Assembly (NCBI GenBank): GCA_016720635.1
Contig: JADKKF010000002.1
Span: 124,001 to 188,000, forward strand
Length of the DNA: 64,000 nt
Direction: 5' to 3'
Source: Saprospiraceae bacterium
GTDB lineage: Bacteria; Bacteroidota; Bacteroidia; Chitinophagales; Saprospiraceae
The position numbers and the translations under genes are program-made. Of the stretch, positions 62,967 to 64,000 are shown in pieces (within the stretch, counting starts at the first letter, position 1; each line of letters starts with the position of its first letter). The notes under the pieces were generated by a model. The model ran no database searches. It worked only from the letters and a program-made list of their open reading frames with translations, and had not been told where the DNA came from.

Positions 62967-63163
62967 AAAATTGGGACAAATAATTTATAAAAAATAGTAC
63001 TTGTACTAGAAATCCTAATCATAATAAATCAATTATTCAATAAATGAAAATTTGTTTTTAAAAATCAAATATCAAAAGAACAGGTGTGATAACAAAATAA
63101 TACAGATAATTTAAAAAAATTCACTTTTCGATTCCGAACCATTTTACACCTAGGGGGTTAGAT

Positions 63164-63967
63164 CTATCTTGATTTATCAACTCGATAAGCAACTATGATG
63201 CTAACTTCATACAATAAATATAACGGAATCGCAATTAACAGCATCGAAAACATATCCGTCGTGGGCGTTATAATTGCCGATACAATTAAAATAATAACAA
63301 ATGCCATTCTCCTCTGTTTTTTTAAACCTTGTGAACCAACAATCCCGATTTTAGATAAAAAATAAACAACAATAGGCATTTCGAAAACCAATCCAGTCGG
63401 CAACGTAAACATCATGAGGTAATCAACATAAGAAGTTAACGACGTACTAGCTCTGACACCCTCAATAGCATAACCTGCTAAAAAACTAATCGCAAATGGG
63501 GAAAAAACGTAATATCCAAACAATATTCCAAGTATGAATAAAAAAGAACACACAAAAACAATTCCCTTTGCATTTTTCCTTTCTTTTGATTCTAATCCTG
63601 GACTTACAAAACCCCAAATTTCCCAAAAAACATAAGGGAAAGCCAAAATCAAACCAAGGACAATGCTAATCTGAAAGTGTGTCATGAAAGACTCGCCCAG
63701 ACTAGTAGTAAAATAGTCTATAGCTGGTGGCGAAATACAAAGCTCATCAATATGAATTAATTGAGCTACTAAACAAAGATACCGATAGGTTACAAAATCA
63801 GCTTTTGACGGGGCAAAAATAATTTTATCAAAAATAAAATCTTTAAAAAAAAAGCAAACAAGCCCGCCAATAAAAACAGCAATACAAGCTCTTACCAGAT
63901 GCCATCGAAGAGCTTCCAAATGCTCCAGAAAGCTCATTTCACCTTCCTCTTCCTTTCGTTCAAACAT
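63164..63967 (-). CDS. tatC: Sec-independent protein translocase subunit TatC
   Basis: A 267-residue inner-membrane protein with six helices. The cytoplasmic N-terminal motif MSFLEHLEALRWHLVRA, including the conserved Glu that contacts twin-arginine signals, and FPYVFWEIWGFVSPGL in the first cytoplasmic loop are diagnostic. It binds the signal peptide of folded proteins for export through the Tat channel. tatA/B genes are not in this window. The annotated start gives a Glu-rich leader (MFERKEEEGE). Confidence 0.95.
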   Translation of the reverse strand: MFERKEEEGEMSFLEHLEALRWHLVRACIAVFIGGLVCFFFKDFIFDKIIFAPSKADFVTYRYLCLVAQLIHIDELCISPPAIDYFTTSLGESFMTHFQISIVLGLILAFPYVFWEIWGFVSPGLESKERKNAKGIVFVCSFLFILGILFGYYVFSPFAISFLAGYAIEGVRASTSLTSYVDYLMMFTLPTGLVFEMPIVVYFLSKIGIVGSQGLKKQRRMAFVIILIVSAIITPTTDMFSMLLIAIPLYLLYEVSIIVAYRVDKSR

Positions 63968-64000
63968 TAATTATCATAATTACTTACGTAAAGGCGCAAA

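Noticed and set aside
1..64000. tRNA genes, CRISPR arrays, insertion sequences, prophage or integrase attachment sites
   Set aside because: None was seen; the gaps between genes are too short or lack the required structure, and no transposase, integrase or Cas protein is encoded.

Overview
The window is AT-rich, gene-dense bacterial DNA with about 53 protein-coding genes. No rRNA, tRNA, CRISPR array, phage or insertion sequence was seen. The gene content points to the phylum Bacteroidota: type IX secretion (T9SS) C-terminal sorting domains on two large secreted proteins, the gliding lipoprotein GldD, a DUF6089 outer-membrane barrel, the short second-type DnaE, a GYDIA-type GHMP kinase in a mevalonate cluster, a DUF4271 protein beside hemD, a 30-residue COX24-like ribosomal protein, and promoters of the TTG/TAnnTTTG type. 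A Saprospirales- or Chitinophagales-like member is my guess; the class cannot be fixed from this sequence alone.

Layout. 1-2796: the short DnaE (partial, minus). 2913-7244: cell-shape operon mreB-mreC-mreD-mrdA (minus). 7376-10660: ribosomal operon rplM-rpsI-rpsB-tsf, followed by pyrH, which carries a one-base frameshift in a homopolymer. 10898-14458: lipoprotein, CoA-type Nudix hydrolase, hemD, DUF4271 protein and TlpA-like thioredoxin (minus). 14630-17627: small lipoproteins, trhO and an MBL-fold hydrolase. 18148-21039: a CapA-like/GH3 ligase pair. 21228-23630: a secreted lysyl oxidase with a T9SS tail. 23627-29944: gltX, polysaccharide deacetylase, a block of three hairpins, thioredoxin-fold protein, TIGR00266 protein and a fused two-oxoacid dehydrogenase E1. 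29996-33580: an M12B-like metalloprotease with P-domain and T9SS tail. 33649-36856: HhH protein and comEC (minus). 36974-40951: isoprenoid cluster idi2-hmgR-GHMP kinase-flavodoxin-reductase-like gene. 40985-45281: DUF1801, parC and a GH16 glycosidase. 45259-47459: ybeY, HATPase, yqeY and rsmA (minus). 47499-53325: pdxA, mutY-ssb-gldD, a radical SAM/SPASM protein and fumC. 53449-56673: an ECF sigma factor and an apparent envelope-spanning anti-sigma factor. 56786-58677: nadA and DUF6089 barrel. 58693-61616: hup, TPR protein, bS22-like gene and RNase E/G (minus). 61896-63967: M15 peptidase, small membrane protein and tatC.

The most unusual item is the sigma/anti-sigma pair at 53449-56673. The second gene appears to encode one chain with a cytoplasmic tandem-repeat region, one inner-membrane helix, a long low-complexity periplasmic linker and a C-terminal outer-membrane beta-barrel, so outer-membrane state could be coupled directly to a sigma factor. 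Other notable items are a secreted lysyl oxidase that keeps both the copper histidines and the Lys/Tyr pair of the LTQ cofactor, the pyrH frameshift, the multi-hairpin element at 26044-26138, and the absence of gldE between ssb and gldD.
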